NCBI RefSeq assembly: GCF_008362905.1
Contig: NZ_VFJB01000007.1
Coordinates: 21,936-85,935, forward strand
Length of the DNA: 64,000 bases
Direction of reading: 5' to 3'
DNA from: Deferribacter autotrophicus
GTDB taxonomy: Bacteria; Chrysiogenota; Deferribacteres; Deferribacterales; Deferribacteraceae
Shown piece after piece: positions 1 through 7,671 of the stretch. The position numbers and the translations under genes are program-made. Position 1 is the stretch's first letter. The number at the start of each line of letters is the position of its first letter. Below the pieces are notes generated by a model. The model made no database searches. It was not told the origin of the DNA and was given only the letters and a program-made list of their open reading frames with translations.

Positions 1-137
1 ACAATCCAAATGCTCTTTCAAGGGATCTTCCACATATTGAAGACTGTAATTGGCAGAATATATCTGACCGATTGGGATGGTTAACTTGGGAAGAGTTTAA
101 AAATGTAAATAAAGATTGTTGTAAGTGGTTAGATTAA
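1..137 (+). CDS. 3' end of an unidentified protein
   Basis: An open frame runs from the window edge (codons in phase from base 3) to TAA at 135-137 and encodes 44 residues rich in Trp, Cys and acidic residues, ending CCKWLD. The start lies outside the window. I do not recognise the family. It sits just upstream of the endonuclease III-like gene in the same direction and could belong to the same accessory cassette region. Confidence 0.5.
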   Translation, partial: NPNALSRDLPHIEDCNWQNISDRLGWLTWEEFKNVNKDCCKWLD

Positions 138-168
138 ATGATTTTGTGTGCGGTAGTATCTAAAAAGT

Positions 169-1014
169 ATGTGTATTCAATATTTTTCTACAATTCTAAT
201 TAATAAAACTTCAGATACGCTCGTAACGTTAGCAGAAATTCAGGGGGTGCCTGTGAATGATAAACAAAAAGAAATAGTAAGAAACTTAATAAATAAAGGA
301 GAAAAACTACTAAAACAACCATACGAGAAAATAAAATTTACTGGAAATTCAGAGGCAGATAACTTACTTAATGATCTTAAGAACTTTCCTCATGCCTTTG
401 TATTAGCATGTATAATGGATAGGCAAGTTAAAGCAGAAAAAGCTTGGTTAATTCCATATGAGATCTCAAACGAAATTGGAGGTTTTGAGTTTTCAAGACT
501 TTTAAGATTAAATCATGAAAGCATTAAAGAAATATTTAAGAGAAAAAGTCTTCATAGATTTAATGATGATATGGCTCGGAACTTCTATTTTGGAATTCAA
601 AAAATACATGAAGATTACAATGATGATGCTTCAAATATTTGGAAAGATAGTCCAAAAAGTGCCACAGTTGTTAGAAGATTTTTAGAATTCAAAGGGATTG
701 GTGTAAAAATTGCAACTATGGCAGCGAATATACTGGCAAGAGAATTTAAAATTCCTATGAGCGATTATATATGTATAGATATTTCGCCAGATACGCATGT
801 AAAAAGAGTTTTTAAAAGATTGGGATTTATATCCAAAAATGCAAGCAATGATGAGTTAATTTATGCTGCAAGAGAACTTAATCCAGAGTATCCAGGAATT
901 TTTGATTTGTCATGTTGGGAGATTGGAAGAAAATGGTGTAAACCCAAAAAAACACAGTGTAAAAATTGTTATTTGAATGATTATTGTCCAAAAAAATTTG
1001 AGGAGAGAACGTGA
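169..1014 (+). CDS. Endonuclease III-like HhH-GPD protein with 4Fe-4S cluster
   Basis: Predicted base-excision DNA glycosylase/AP lyase family protein. The helix-hairpin-helix is visible as GIGVKIATMAANIL with the Lys at the catalytic position, followed by PDTHVKRVFKRLGF, which carries the conserved Asp. The C-terminus has the exact endonuclease III iron-sulfur spacing C-X6-C-X2-C-X5-C. At 281 aa it is longer than typical Nth (~210 aa), the excess being N-terminal. An alternative GTG start at 253 has a good Shine-Dalgarno (CAGGGGG, 5 nt away) and would remove 28 residues. An attC-like half site follows the stop. Fold confidence is high; substrate is unknown. Confidence 0.8.
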   Translation: MCIQYFSTILINKTSDTLVTLAEIQGVPVNDKQKEIVRNLINKGEKLLKQPYEKIKFTGNSEADNLLNDLKNFPHAFVLACIMDRQVKAEKAWLIPYEISNEIGGFEFSRLLRLNHESIKEIFKRKSLHRFNDDMARNFYFGIQKIHEDYNDDASNIWKDSPKSATVVRRFLEFKGIGVKIATMAANILAREFKIPMSDYICIDISPDTHVKRVFKRLGFISKNASNDELIYAARELNPEYPGIFDLSCWEIGRKWCKPKKTQCKNCYLNDYCPKKFEERT

Positions 1015-1059
1015 AAAAGTAAAAATAATCAAATTTGTTGCAAACTCTCAAATTCATTG

Positions 1060-1130
1060 GCACTTCGTACCTTTGCCCAAATCCTCATATATTGGCTCGA
1101 ACTTCAGATATCCGCAAAACGTTATAGATA
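1060..1130 (+). repeat. attC-like integron half site (copy a)
   Basis: About 70 bp containing GGCACTTCGTACC, TTGCCCAAAT, GAACTTCAGATATCCGC and AACGTTATAG. This matches in order the site at 62792-62882, which is a near-complete attC. The right arm and the GTTA core are present, but I cannot find a complementary left arm after the stop codon at 1014, so this copy looks like the 3' half only. Confidence 0.5.
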
Positions 1131-1212
1131 AAAAATTACCAATTTTTGTATATTTTTGACATTCAAGTCAAAAACCACAAAACTAGAATGTGTATGAACT
1201 ATAATAAACATC

Positions 1213-1650
1213 ATGAGACTCGCATCCCACAAAGCAATAGGAGTATCCACAGCATTAGTGTTAGGATATGACGTTTATGGTGTAATTGGCGTAACAGTAG
1301 GTTCCATATTGCCAGATGTTATAGATATGTTTATATCTGGCGGAGGAGATTTTTTCTTCCAGAAAGTTCATCGGAAACTATCACATTGGTGGGTATTGTA
1401 TGCAGTTTTAATCTACGTTGCATATAAAGTTTATTTGTTTAGTGTTTATATAAATCAAGTAATATTTTACATATCTATAGGAGCTTTATTGCATATAATC
1501 TGCGACAGTTTAACAAAGTCAGGCGTGCCTTTGTTTAATCCTTTTAAACAGGATTTCCGCATAGGGTTGTTTAAAACAGGATCACCTGTGGAATATTTGT
1601 TGGTAACGGTGGTGACGACTTTGTTAATGTATATGAGGTATAAAAGTTGA
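1213..1650 (+). CDS. DUF457/YdjM-like membrane-bound metal-dependent hydrolase
   Basis: A 145-aa integral membrane protein with about four hydrophobic segments. It has the conserved polar motifs of the DUF457/YdjM family in order: SHKAIG near the N-terminus, LPDVID, HRKLSHWW, then HIICDSLTKSGVPLFNPF. The His and Asp residues are the presumed metal ligands; the family is annotated as metal-dependent hydrolases but the substrate is not established. It overlaps the next gene by 4 nt, so the two are co-transcribed. Such proteins are common on plasmids and phages. Confidence 0.75.
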   Translation: MRLASHKAIGVSTALVLGYDVYGVIGVTVGSILPDVIDMFISGGGDFFFQKVHRKLSHWWVLYAVLIYVAYKVYLFSVYINQVIFYISIGALLHIICDSLTKSGVPLFNPFKQDFRIGLFKTGSPVEYLLVTVVTTLLMYMRYKS

Positions 1651-2138
1651 GAGTGTTGGTTATTTTTTTAGCAATTATGGTAAGCGTAAAAGTGTATGCA
1701 AAGAGTGTAAGCGATGAGATAATAGACTGTGTAATGAAAGCCTCAAAGAGGTATAGCGTGCCGTCAGAGTTGATACTGGCAATAATAGACGTGGAGAGCG
1801 GATTTCATCCTTATGCGTTAAATGTTGCTGGGAAATCGATGTTTTTCGAGAGCGAAGAAGAGGCGATAAAAAAGGTTAAGGAGCTTGGCAGTAGTAAAAA
1901 GAGTTTTGACATAGGGCTTACGCAGATAAACCGGTGGTGGTTTGAAAAATATGGCTATTCTTATGAATTTGGGTTAAATGTATGCTTTAATATCAACTTT
2001 GGGACATACATACTAGCGTATGAGATAAACCGAAATGGGTATAACTGGGATGCGATAGGTAAGTATCATTCCAAGAAAGAGAGAAGAAAGCAAGAATATG
2101 CGTTAAAGGTTTGGGAGAGGATGAAGAGATTAAAGTAG
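1647..2138 (+). CDS. VirB1-type lytic transglycosylase (SLT fold)
   Basis: The TTG start at 1647 overlaps the previous stop. Residues 1-18 form a signal peptide (hydrophobic run ending VYA). The mature part has the SLT motifs: LILAIIDVESGFHPYALN carries the catalytic Glu, SFDIGLTQIN is the GLMQ-type motif, and IGKYHSK is the late motif. It should cut peptidoglycan in the periplasm. On a conjugative element the likely role is opening the wall for the type IV secretion machine, although the main tra operon is 15 kb away. 163 aa is normal for the family. Confidence 0.85.
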   Translation: MRVLVIFLAIMVSVKVYAKSVSDEIIDCVMKASKRYSVPSELILAIIDVESGFHPYALNVAGKSMFFESEEEAIKKVKELGSSKKSFDIGLTQINRWWFEKYGYSYEFGLNVCFNINFGTYILAYEINRNGYNWDAIGKYHSKKERRKQEYALKVWERMKRLK

Positions 2139-2183
2139 TTTTCGAAATATATGCGAGAAGGAAAGCGCAAGGGAGGTGTAAAT

Positions 2184-2261
2184 ATGCGTATTTACATACC
2201 AACCAGCGGAGAAGTTTTTGAAGCGGTGAAGGGGTTAGGTGTTGTAAACATTTATTTTTAA
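2184..2261 (+). CDS. Short ORF, 25 aa, unknown
   Basis: ATG at 2184 is preceded by a strong Shine-Dalgarno (GGGAGGTG, 2171-2178). The 25 codons read MRIYIPTSGEVFEAVKGLGV plus five more and stop at 2259-2261. It lies between the transglycosylase and a GC-rich hairpin. The strong ribosome site is the only support; no family is recognised. Confidence 0.35.
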   Translation: MRIYIPTSGEVFEAVKGLGVVNIYF

Positions 2262-2325
2262 TTATTTCGGTGCCGTAATACCCCGCTTCTATAGTTATTA
2301 TAGTATATATATAGCTTATATATAA

Positions 2326-2363
2326 AGAGAGAGGGGCGCTTTTTAAGAGCGCCCCCTCTCTCT
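2326..2363 (+). terminator. GC-rich hairpin, probable transcription terminator
   Basis: AGAGAGAGGGGCGCT (2326-2340) pairs with AGCGCCCCCTCTCTCT (2348-2363) through a 7-nt loop with one bulged C. No long T run follows, so termination strength is uncertain. The position, after the rightward genes and before the leftward toxin-antitoxin genes, fits a terminator. Confidence 0.5.
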
Positions 2364-2574
2364 AATCTTAAAAAGGGAAGTGAGAAAAAAATGGGAAGAG
2401 AGACCGACTGCAAACAAAAATCTTATTACCTGCTTTAAGACTGGAGTTAGGATTAAGAACTGGTAAGTAAAATCTCCTCCCTGAGCCCGTCAGAGGCTCT
2501 CAGAGCGTCGTTTTGGCATCGAGTAATGGTATCAGGTCGGATGCGAAACGTGGCTTACAGGGCGATTTTTGGTG
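2364..2574. other. Intergenic stretch without a recognised feature
   Basis: About 210 bases between the hairpin and the end of the RelE-like gene. It is less AT-rich than its surroundings. No convincing ORF, repeat or RNA was found. Confidence 0.5.
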
Positions 2575-2862
2575 TCAAAGGTAGATGTTTTTTCTATGGC
2601 TAATTCTTATTATCAAAATTACCAATTCGTTAGCATTCTTTTGATAAATTACACGATAGGTTCTAAGTCTTAACCTATAAAATCCTTCCCATTCGCCTTT
2701 TAATTTTTTTATTTTTCCAGTCTTAATAAGTTCTGCTTCGTATTCATTTGAGAAATTATTGGCAAATTCCTTAAGAGAGTTTAAAATAAATTTCTGGATA
2801 TATACTGGCAGTTTTTTTAAGTCTTTTTTAGTTTGAGGCGCAAATTTGAGAGTATAACTCAA
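2575..2862 (-). CDS. RelE/ParE-superfamily toxin
   Basis: A 95-aa basic protein with the RelE pattern: FAPQTKKDLKKLP at the start, KLKGEWEGFYRLRLRTYRVIY in the middle strand pair, and ILIIRISHRKNIY at the end. RelE-like toxins cleave mRNA on the ribosome; ParE-like ones poison gyrase, and sequence alone does not separate them here. Its start overlaps the antitoxin stop by 4 nt, the usual arrangement for coupled translation. Confidence 0.85.
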   Translation of the reverse strand: MSYTLKFAPQTKKDLKKLPVYIQKFILNSLKEFANNFSNEYEAELIKTGKIKKLKGEWEGFYRLRLRTYRVIYQKNANELVILIIRISHRKNIYL

Positions 2863-3086
2863 AGTCTAAGCTCTTTTTCTATTTCTTCTATAGAAAGACA
2901 TTTAAGGTTTTTAGTTTTAATTTCATCGATTCTTTCTTTTGCAATTTTCAAGTCCATATAATCAAAAAACATTTCAAGAGCTGAAACGACAACATTAGAT
3001 TTTTTTAAACCGCTTTCTTTCGCATAATTGTTCAATTCATCCATAATTTCTTGAGGAATTGAAAAAGTTGCTTTAACTGTATTCAT
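2859..3086 (-). CDS. Ribbon-helix-helix antitoxin for the RelE-like toxin
   Basis: The N-terminus MNTVKATFSIPQEIMDEL is a ribbon-helix-helix DNA-binding strand and helix; the acidic C-terminus (SIEEIEKELRL) is the probable toxin-binding tail. I chose ATG at 3086 rather than 3098 because GGAG lies 8 nt upstream of it. Expected to bind the toxin and repress its own promoter at 3111-3139. It shares its first four residues with the antitoxin of the neighbouring MazF pair. Confidence 0.8.
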   Translation of the reverse strand: MNTVKATFSIPQEIMDELNNYAKESGLKKSNVVVSALEMFFDYMDLKIAKERIDEIKTKNLKCLSIEEIEKELRL

Positions 3087-3110
3087 ACCACACTCCATAC
3101 TTTTTTACAT

Positions 3111-3139
3111 AATATAACCTCAAGAGAGGCTTACGTCAA
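3111..3139 (-). promoter_or_regulatory. Sigma-70 promoter of the RelE-type pair, with internal dyad
   Basis: On the minus strand TTGACG (3139-3134) and TATATT (3116-3111) are separated by exactly 17 nt. The spacer contains the inverted repeat CCTCTCTTGAGG, well placed to be the antitoxin operator. Confidence 0.65.
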
Positions 3140-3157
3140 CTATCCAATCGGCAAAAT

Positions 3158-3511
3158 TCATCCGATATTCAAATCCAAATGAACACTTATAGCATATTCA
3201 ATTTTCTTTGTAATATCATCTGGTAGTTTTCCAATTTCTTTTACAATTCTTGACTTATCTATTGTTCTAATTTGGTTTGCTTTTGCTTTTGAGTCTTTGT
3301 CTAAATTAGCTATATCTTTTGGTATTTTTACTTCAAAAGGATAAATTTTTTGAACATTACCTGAAGTGATGGGAACTATTGTCACCGTATCAGCATATTG
3401 ATTATTTATATCGTTCGATACGATAACAACTGGTCTAATTTTGTTGATTTCTGCGCCTTTAGTTGGATTTAAATTCGCAAGATATACATAACCTCTTTTT
3501 ATATCAATCAA
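3158..3511 (-). CDS. MazF/PemK-family mRNA interferase toxin
   Basis: A 117-aa protein with the MazF beta-barrel motifs: KRGYVYLANLNPTKGAEINK, then RPVVIVSNDINNQ, then TIVPITSG, and QIRTIDKSRIVKEIGKL near the C-terminus. Predicted sequence-specific RNase. Its start overlaps the upstream antitoxin stop by 8 nt. Length is normal and no conserved position appears lost. Confidence 0.9.
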   Translation of the reverse strand: MIDIKRGYVYLANLNPTKGAEINKIRPVVIVSNDINNQYADTVTIVPITSGNVQKIYPFEVKIPKDIANLDKDSKAKANQIRTIDKSRIVKEIGKLPDDITKKIEYAISVHLDLNIG

Positions 3512-3731
3512 TACCGTCTCCTATTGTATCAATCCATTCATTTGATAATTCTTTATCTTCTTTTTTTGTAGCGATATATCCTTCTTTAAGGGCTTCAGTT
3601 AAACGTTTTTTTTCTTCCTGTTTAACATATGCTCTAATAGATTCAGCGATAAAGGCAGATTTATTTTTCACGTTTTTAAGCATATCAGCAACATCAGCCG
3701 GCAAGGTAATGTTTAATCTAACTGTATTCAT
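3504..3731 (-). CDS. Ribbon-helix-helix antitoxin for MazF
   Basis: 75 aa. MNTVRLNITLPADVADMLKN is a ribbon-helix-helix N-terminus; the C-terminal part is acidic and should wrap the toxin. First gene of a two-gene operon with mazF. Two 12-bp direct repeats lie directly upstream (3754-3777) and probably act as its operator. Confidence 0.8.
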   Translation of the reverse strand: MNTVRLNITLPADVADMLKNVKNKSAFIAESIRAYVKQEEKKRLTEALKEGYIATKKEDKELSNEWIDTIGDGID

Positions 3732-3753
3732 AATACACCTCGTTTATGTATTT

Positions 3754-3777
3754 ATAATACAGAAGATAATACAGAGT
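3754..3777 (-). promoter_or_regulatory. Tandem 12-bp repeats, probable antitoxin operator
   Basis: ATAATACAG occurs at 3754-3762 and again at 3766-3774, a 12-bp tandem repeat upstream of the mazE-like gene. On the minus strand these give CTGTATTAT twice, and the TATTAT parts could also serve as the -10 element. Ribbon-helix-helix antitoxins commonly bind such repeats. Confidence 0.5.
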
Positions 3778-4048
3778 CTGAAAAAATCAATAATTACTTT
3801 TAAATTAAAAGTGTTCTTTTCGCCTGTGGCGGCAAGACGCCATCCATGATGGCTATAGAGATGTTCGCGGGAAGAAAACTAAAAAAGTAGACGGTGTGAT
3901 GGAATCTGATATGGTCACTGAACGAAGAATAGTAAAGAAGGTTGATTCTCGGGTATGATGAGGGTAAATTCCGTAAAAAGAAAGTGAAAAACGGTTGAAT
4001 ATTTTAAGAAGATAAGGCATTATTATATGTAACTTGAGAGGTGAATTA
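3778..4048 (+). other. Intergenic stretch, possible remnant of a lost gene
   Basis: Bases 3826-3888 can be read as CGGKTPSMMAIEMFAGRKLKK followed by a stop. This resembles the tail of a coding sequence, but it has no start and no recognised homologue. The rest lacks a plausible ORF. The segment ends with GAGAGGTG, the ribosome site for the methyltransferase. Confidence 0.3.
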
Positions 4049-4891
4049 ATGTGCAATATTGAGCTTTACTGCGGAGATTGTCTTGATGTGCTTCAAAATA
4101 TCCCTGATAATTCTGTTGATTTGATTTTTACTTCACCACCTTATGCTGATAGACGGAAAAATGTATATGGCGGGATACATCCGGATAAATATGTTGAGTG
4201 GTTTTTGCCACGTGCGGAGCAGTTTTTGAGAGTGTTAAAACCTACGGGTTCTTTTGTGTTGAATATTAAAGAAAGAGTTGTAAACGGTGAAAGGCATACT
4301 TATGTGCTTGAGTTGATTATTGCTTTAAGAAAACAGGGCTGGTTATGGACGGAAGAGTATATCTGGCATAAAAAGAACTGTTATCCGGGTAAATGGCCAA
4401 ACAGGTTTAGAGATGCATGGGAAAGATTACTGCATTTTACAAAACAGAAAAAGTTTAAAATGTTTCAGGATGAGGTGAAAGAGCCTATAGGTGATTGGGC
4501 TAATACAAGGTTAAAACATCTTGGCAAGAATGATGTGGTGAGATTTAATTCGAGGTCTGGCAGCGGGTTTGGTAAAAATATTGCGAATTGGCTGGGTAAA
4601 GATTTGGTTTATCCTACTAATGTGTTGCATATGGCCACAGAATGCGGATACAGGGGGCACAGTGCTGTTTTTCCTGTAAAACTACCGGAATGGTTTATTA
4701 AACTGTTTACTGAAAAGGATGATTTGGTGCTCGATCCTTTTGTTGGTTCGGGGACTACATGTGTGGCAGCTTACAATCTTGGCAGGAATTGTATAGGGAT
4801 TGATATAAAAGAAGAGTATATAGATTTGACAAAGCAGAGACTTGAAGAGATTAGAAAAGATGAGGAGATTTTGAATGTCGTTGTTGGATGA
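4049..4891 (+). CDS. Type II DNA methyltransferase (beta-class, TSPPY)
   Basis: Modifies DNA at the amino group of cytosine N4 or adenine N6. The catalytic motif TSPPY is at residues 28-32 and the SAM-binding motif DPFVGSGTT near residue 229, the beta-class order. TSPPY rather than DPPY favours N4-cytosine. ATG at 4049 is chosen because GAGAGGTG is 6 nt upstream; an in-frame TTG at 4034 has no ribosome site. The next gene overlaps by 17 nt and encodes the probable cognate endonuclease. Confidence 0.85.
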   Translation: MCNIELYCGDCLDVLQNIPDNSVDLIFTSPPYADRRKNVYGGIHPDKYVEWFLPRAEQFLRVLKPTGSFVLNIKERVVNGERHTYVLELIIALRKQGWLWTEEYIWHKKNCYPGKWPNRFRDAWERLLHFTKQKKFKMFQDEVKEPIGDWANTRLKHLGKNDVVRFNSRSGSGFGKNIANWLGKDLVYPTNVLHMATECGYRGHSAVFPVKLPEWFIKLFTEKDDLVLDPFVGSGTTCVAAYNLGRNCIGIDIKEEYIDLTKQRLEEIRKDEEILNVVVG

Positions 4892-5603
4892 GATTAGGGT
4901 TTATGTTGCAGAGAATATAGGCAAGTTTCACGGTAAGAAGCTTGCGAGATTAAGGAAATTAAAGCTTAAAGAGATATTGAGAAAGAAAAATCCTTATCTT
5001 TTTAAAGTGAAAAATTTTGAAAGTGCCAGTGAAATTGTTAAAGGGATTGTGGACGCTTTTATATCCTCACAAGAAGAGACAATGTTTGGTGACTGGCTTG
5101 AAGATCTGGCTATATTTGTGTGCTATAAAGTTTATGGCGGGATGAAGTCGACTGCTCTTGGTATAGACCTGGAATTTGTAAGAGATGGAAAAAGGTATCT
5201 TGTGTCTATCAAGTCAGGGCCTAATTGGGGAAATAGCAGTCAAATTAAGAAAATGGAGCAAGATTTTAAAAATGCTAAAATACGTCTTAGAGGGCGAGTA
5301 AATGAGGAGATAGTATGTGTAAATGGATGTTGTTATGGACGTGTAACTGTAGATAAAGGGGGTTATTTAAAAATATGCGGGCAAGATTTTTGGGAGCTGA
5401 TTTCAGGAGAGCCTAATCTTTATATTGATATTATTGAGCCACTTGGTTATCAGGCCAGAGAAAAGAATGAGGAATATTTGGTAGAGTATAATGCTAAACT
5501 TAATTTGTTTACTAATGAGTTTATTGAGATTTTTTGTTTTAAGGATGGGAGGATTGACTGGGAGAGGCTTGTAAATTTTAATTCTGGTTCAAGAAGGGGT
5601 TAG
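4875..5603 (+). CDS. Type II restriction endonuclease, PD-(D/E)XK, EcoO109I/PmeII-like
   Basis: A 242-aa protein whose core reads GIDLEFVRDGKRYLVSIKSG followed by PNWGNSSQ, an Asp then a Ser-Ile-Lys active-site strand of the restriction-endonuclease fold. The SIKSGPNWGNSSQ string is typical, as I recall it, of EcoO109I/PmeII-type enzymes. Two cysteines (CVNGCCYG) are close together in the middle. Overlap with the methyltransferase indicates translational coupling. The recognition sequence cannot be deduced. Confidence 0.75.
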   Translation: MSLLDEIRVYVAENIGKFHGKKLARLRKLKLKEILRKKNPYLFKVKNFESASEIVKGIVDAFISSQEETMFGDWLEDLAIFVCYKVYGGMKSTALGIDLEFVRDGKRYLVSIKSGPNWGNSSQIKKMEQDFKNAKIRLRGRVNEEIVCVNGCCYGRVTVDKGGYLKICGQDFWELISGEPNLYIDIIEPLGYQAREKNEEYLVEYNAKLNLFTNEFIEIFCFKDGRIDWERLVNFNSGSRRG

Positions 5604-5605
5604 GT

Positions 5606-5674
5606 ATGGCTGATAAGATAAATCAGGAAAATCTTGTGAAGAGAGTTTGCAGAAAACTGGAGATTATGCAATAG
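5606..5674 (+). CDS. Short ORF, 22 aa, possibly a gene remnant
   Basis: ATG at 5606, three bases after the endonuclease stop, opens a 22-codon frame (MADKINQENLVKRVCRKLEIMQ) that stops at 5674. It could be the residual N-terminus of a third restriction-operon gene. There is no strong ribosome site and no recognised family. Confidence 0.25.
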   Translation: MADKINQENLVKRVCRKLEIMQ

Positions 5675-5764
5675 GAGTTGGTAAATATAAAAGTTAATGC
5701 TACTTGAGAGCCAATTTTGATGTTGTTTTTATCCATAACCACCCCCTAAATTTATAATTTAACA

Positions 5765-6385
5765 TCAAAAAGGCAAATCATCTTCACCAAAGATAATCTT
5801 ATAGTTTTTGCCAATTTCAAACTCCTGGATAGGCGAATAACATTCACAGCCATATAGTTGTTCATTTCCGTTGTATTGGACAACAACTGTATCAATTAAT
5901 CCAAGATTTAACAGTCTCATTGATATGGCTAAAGGGGAGCAATTATTGTAAATATCATACAGGTGATATAGATTGAAGCCGTATGCTTTAGCCTGATCTG
6001 TGAATTCATCTGAGGGCATTAAAAATTCAGCGGCGGCCCAATTAAAATCTTTTTCAACAAAGCCAATATATCTCCTATTTAGAGTATCTTCAAAAATTTC
6101 GTGAGCAAGGGTGAATGTTTTTCTGTAGTAATTTGTGTCGTGCAGATAAATAACTTTGCTAAAAGGTAAAGTGCATCCGTCAAATTCAGGGATGTCATGT
6201 TTTTTATTAAAAGTTATTTTATATCCCAAACATTCGGCAAGACTGTAAGGGTCGTAAGGAGGGAACGGTATATTAGAAATTTCTCTAAAACGCTCTACAA
6301 TATTAGAAATTATTTTTTCTTTTACTTTACAATCCGTAATAATCTTCCGATTTGTTGTTAAACTTGCAGATTGAATAAAAGACAT
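5765..6385 (-). CDS. ImmA/IrrE-like protein with degenerate metalloprotease motif and SSB-like tail
   Basis: The region TLAHEIFEDTLN then AAEFLMP follows the ImmA/IrrE (DUF955) pattern, where an HExxH zinc motif precedes a distal E and LMP. Here the motif is HEIFE, so the second zinc His is missing and protease activity is doubtful. The protein ends GEDDLPF, a copy of the SSB acidic tip. A Shine-Dalgarno GTGGGGG precedes the ATG. It is the second gene after a HTH repressor, as in ImmR/ImmA pairs that control ICEBs1-type elements, so a role in induction of the element is plausible. Confidence 0.65.
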   Translation of the reverse strand: MSFIQSASLTTNRKIITDCKVKEKIISNIVERFREISNIPFPPYDPYSLAECLGYKITFNKKHDIPEFDGCTLPFSKVIYLHDTNYYRKTFTLAHEIFEDTLNRRYIGFVEKDFNWAAAEFLMPSDEFTDQAKAYGFNLYHLYDIYNNCSPLAISMRLLNLGLIDTVVVQYNGNEQLYGCECYSPIQEFEIGKNYKIIFGEDDLPF

Positions 6386-6412
6386 ATATCCCCCACTATA
6401 AAGATTTACAGT

Positions 6413-6889
6413 TTATTTTTTGCCGTTAATTTCCTCTTCAATTTCATCAAGAAGGATATCAACCATATCTCTGGGGCGATAGCTTTCGGAATCTATGGCG
6501 AAGTCTCCGGAGCGGATGAGGTCTAACAGTTGGAGATAACCTTTTTTAGTGATGTGCTTTCCTCTGAATTTAGCTCCAATAAGAGCCTCAAGTTCTTTTA
6601 TAGTAACGTTATATTTAGGATCACGATAAATTTCCATAATAGTATCGAGGGCTTCTTTTTCAGGCAGTCCTCTTAAAAGAGTGAGAGGTGAAATTTTGAG
6701 AGCTTTTGCAATCTGTTCTATTTTTTTGAAAGATAATCCAGCAGTCCCCGACTCTATTTTTGAAACATAAACACGTGAAGTGCCTAATCTTTTGGCAAAT
6801 TCCTCACCTGTTAATCCAAAAATATTCTTTCTCCAAAACTGTATAGTTTTGCCTATTAGTCTCTCAATTTTTTTTTCTGACAAACTCAT
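6413..6889 (-). CDS. XRE-family HTH repressor (copy 1)
   Basis: A 158-aa protein with an N-terminal helix-turn-helix: LTGEEFAKRLGTSRVYVSKI then ESG at about residues 25-48. A helical C-terminal part follows, ending in an acidic stretch (DILLDEIEEEI). It is clearly paralogous to the divergent gene at 7196-7651 along its whole length (RLIGKTIQFWRKN, KIEQIAKALKISPLTLLRGL). It should bind the operator region between the two genes. The ImmA-like gene downstream suggests an ImmR/ImmA-style switch. Confidence 0.85.
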   Translation of the reverse strand: MSLSEKKIERLIGKTIQFWRKNIFGLTGEEFAKRLGTSRVYVSKIESGTAGLSFKKIEQIAKALKISPLTLLRGLPEKEALDTIMEIYRDPKYNVTIKELEALIGAKFRGKHITKKGYLQLLDLIRSGDFAIDSESYRPRDMVDILLDEIEEEINGKK

Positions 6890-6911
6890 AATTAATAATT
6901 AATAAATAACT

Positions 6912-6949
6912 AATAAAATATCAAGTTACGTTTAAAAGATATTTTATTT
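6912..6949. promoter_or_regulatory. Inverted-repeat operator between divergent repressors
   Basis: AATAAAATATC (6912-6922) and GATATTTTATT (6939-6949) are perfect 11-bp inverted repeats with a 16-bp spacer, in the gap between the leftward repressor gene and the rightward small gene. On the minus strand TTGATA overlaps the left arm and could be a -35 element. The site is well placed to be bound by one or both paralogous HTH proteins. Confidence 0.6.
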
Positions 6950-6966
6950 AAAAAAAGGAGGTTACT

Positions 6967-7209
6967 ATGGTTTCTGAATCAACTATAAAGAGAAATATTA
7001 AATTAGATAAAGAAACAGCCAAAATAATAGAATACTTGCACTCATCTACATTAATTCCAAAATCTGGAATAGTTAAAATTCTTATACTCAACAGTATTTT
7101 AAACTCAGACACATTACCAAAAGTAATAAGGGTTTTTATAACAAATGAAATCAAAAACATAAGCATTTCAATAATGAAGAAAGGAACTAAAAAAAATGAA
7201 AAAAATTGA
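6967..7209 (+). CDS. Small protein of unknown function, possible ribbon-helix-helix
   Basis: 80 aa, preceded by AAAAGGAGG, a strong ribosome site. The N-terminus (STIKRNIKLDKETAKIIEYL) looks like a beta strand and helix, as in ribbon-helix-helix regulators, but the match is weak. It overlaps the following repressor gene by 14 nt and starts just after the operator, so it is the first gene of the rightward transcript and is probably regulatory. Confidence 0.55.
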   Translation: MVSESTIKRNIKLDKETAKIIEYLHSSTLIPKSGIVKILILNSILNSDTLPKVIRVFITNEIKNISISIMKKGTKKNEKN

Positions 7210-7651
7210 TAAATTAATAGGAAAGACTATACAGTTTTGGCGTAAAAATGTTTTTGGTTATACAGCAGAAAAATTTGCTGAAAAATTAGGTATCTCAAAA
7301 GGATATATATCAAAAGTTGAGTCAGGCTATACGGGAATATCTTTAAGTAAGATCGAACAAATCGCCAAAATATTAAAAATTTCTCCATTAACGATTCTGT
7401 CTGGCTTACCCGTTAAAGAATCTCTCGACGCCATTTTAAGAATATATCGCAATCCCAAGTATGAAGTTACCATTAAAGAGCTTGAAACACTTGTCAATAT
7501 CAGATTTAGAGACAAAGTAATCAAGGAAGAACATTACTTACAAATACTGAAAATGCTCCGTTCTTCTAATTCTAATCTTAACTCTTACCGTCCTAAAAAT
7601 GAAATAGATATTTTGCTTTTAGATATCGAAGAGGAATTATCAAACAATTAA
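7196..7651 (+). CDS. XRE-family HTH repressor (copy 2)
   Basis: A 151-aa paralogue of the protein at 6413-6889 with the same order of motifs: LIGKTIQFWRKN, then the HTH YTAEKFAEKLGISKGYISKV, then KIEQIAKILKISPLTILSGL and an acidic C-terminus. Two related repressors facing away from a shared operator resemble a cI/cro-type decision circuit. It lies directly upstream of the replication initiator, so it may couple replication to that decision. Confidence 0.85.
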   Translation: MKKIDKLIGKTIQFWRKNVFGYTAEKFAEKLGISKGYISKVESGYTGISLSKIEQIAKILKISPLTILSGLPVKESLDAILRIYRNPKYEVTIKELETLVNIRFRDKVIKEEHYLQILKMLRSSNSNLNSYRPKNEIDILLLDIEEELSNN

Positions 7652-7671
7652 AGTGAAAAGGGGTATTAAAA

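Noticed and set aside
3463..3849. A 128-codon plus-strand ORF opposite the mazEF pair
   Set aside because: It overlaps two well-supported minus-strand genes and encodes a Ser/Phe-rich low-quality sequence.
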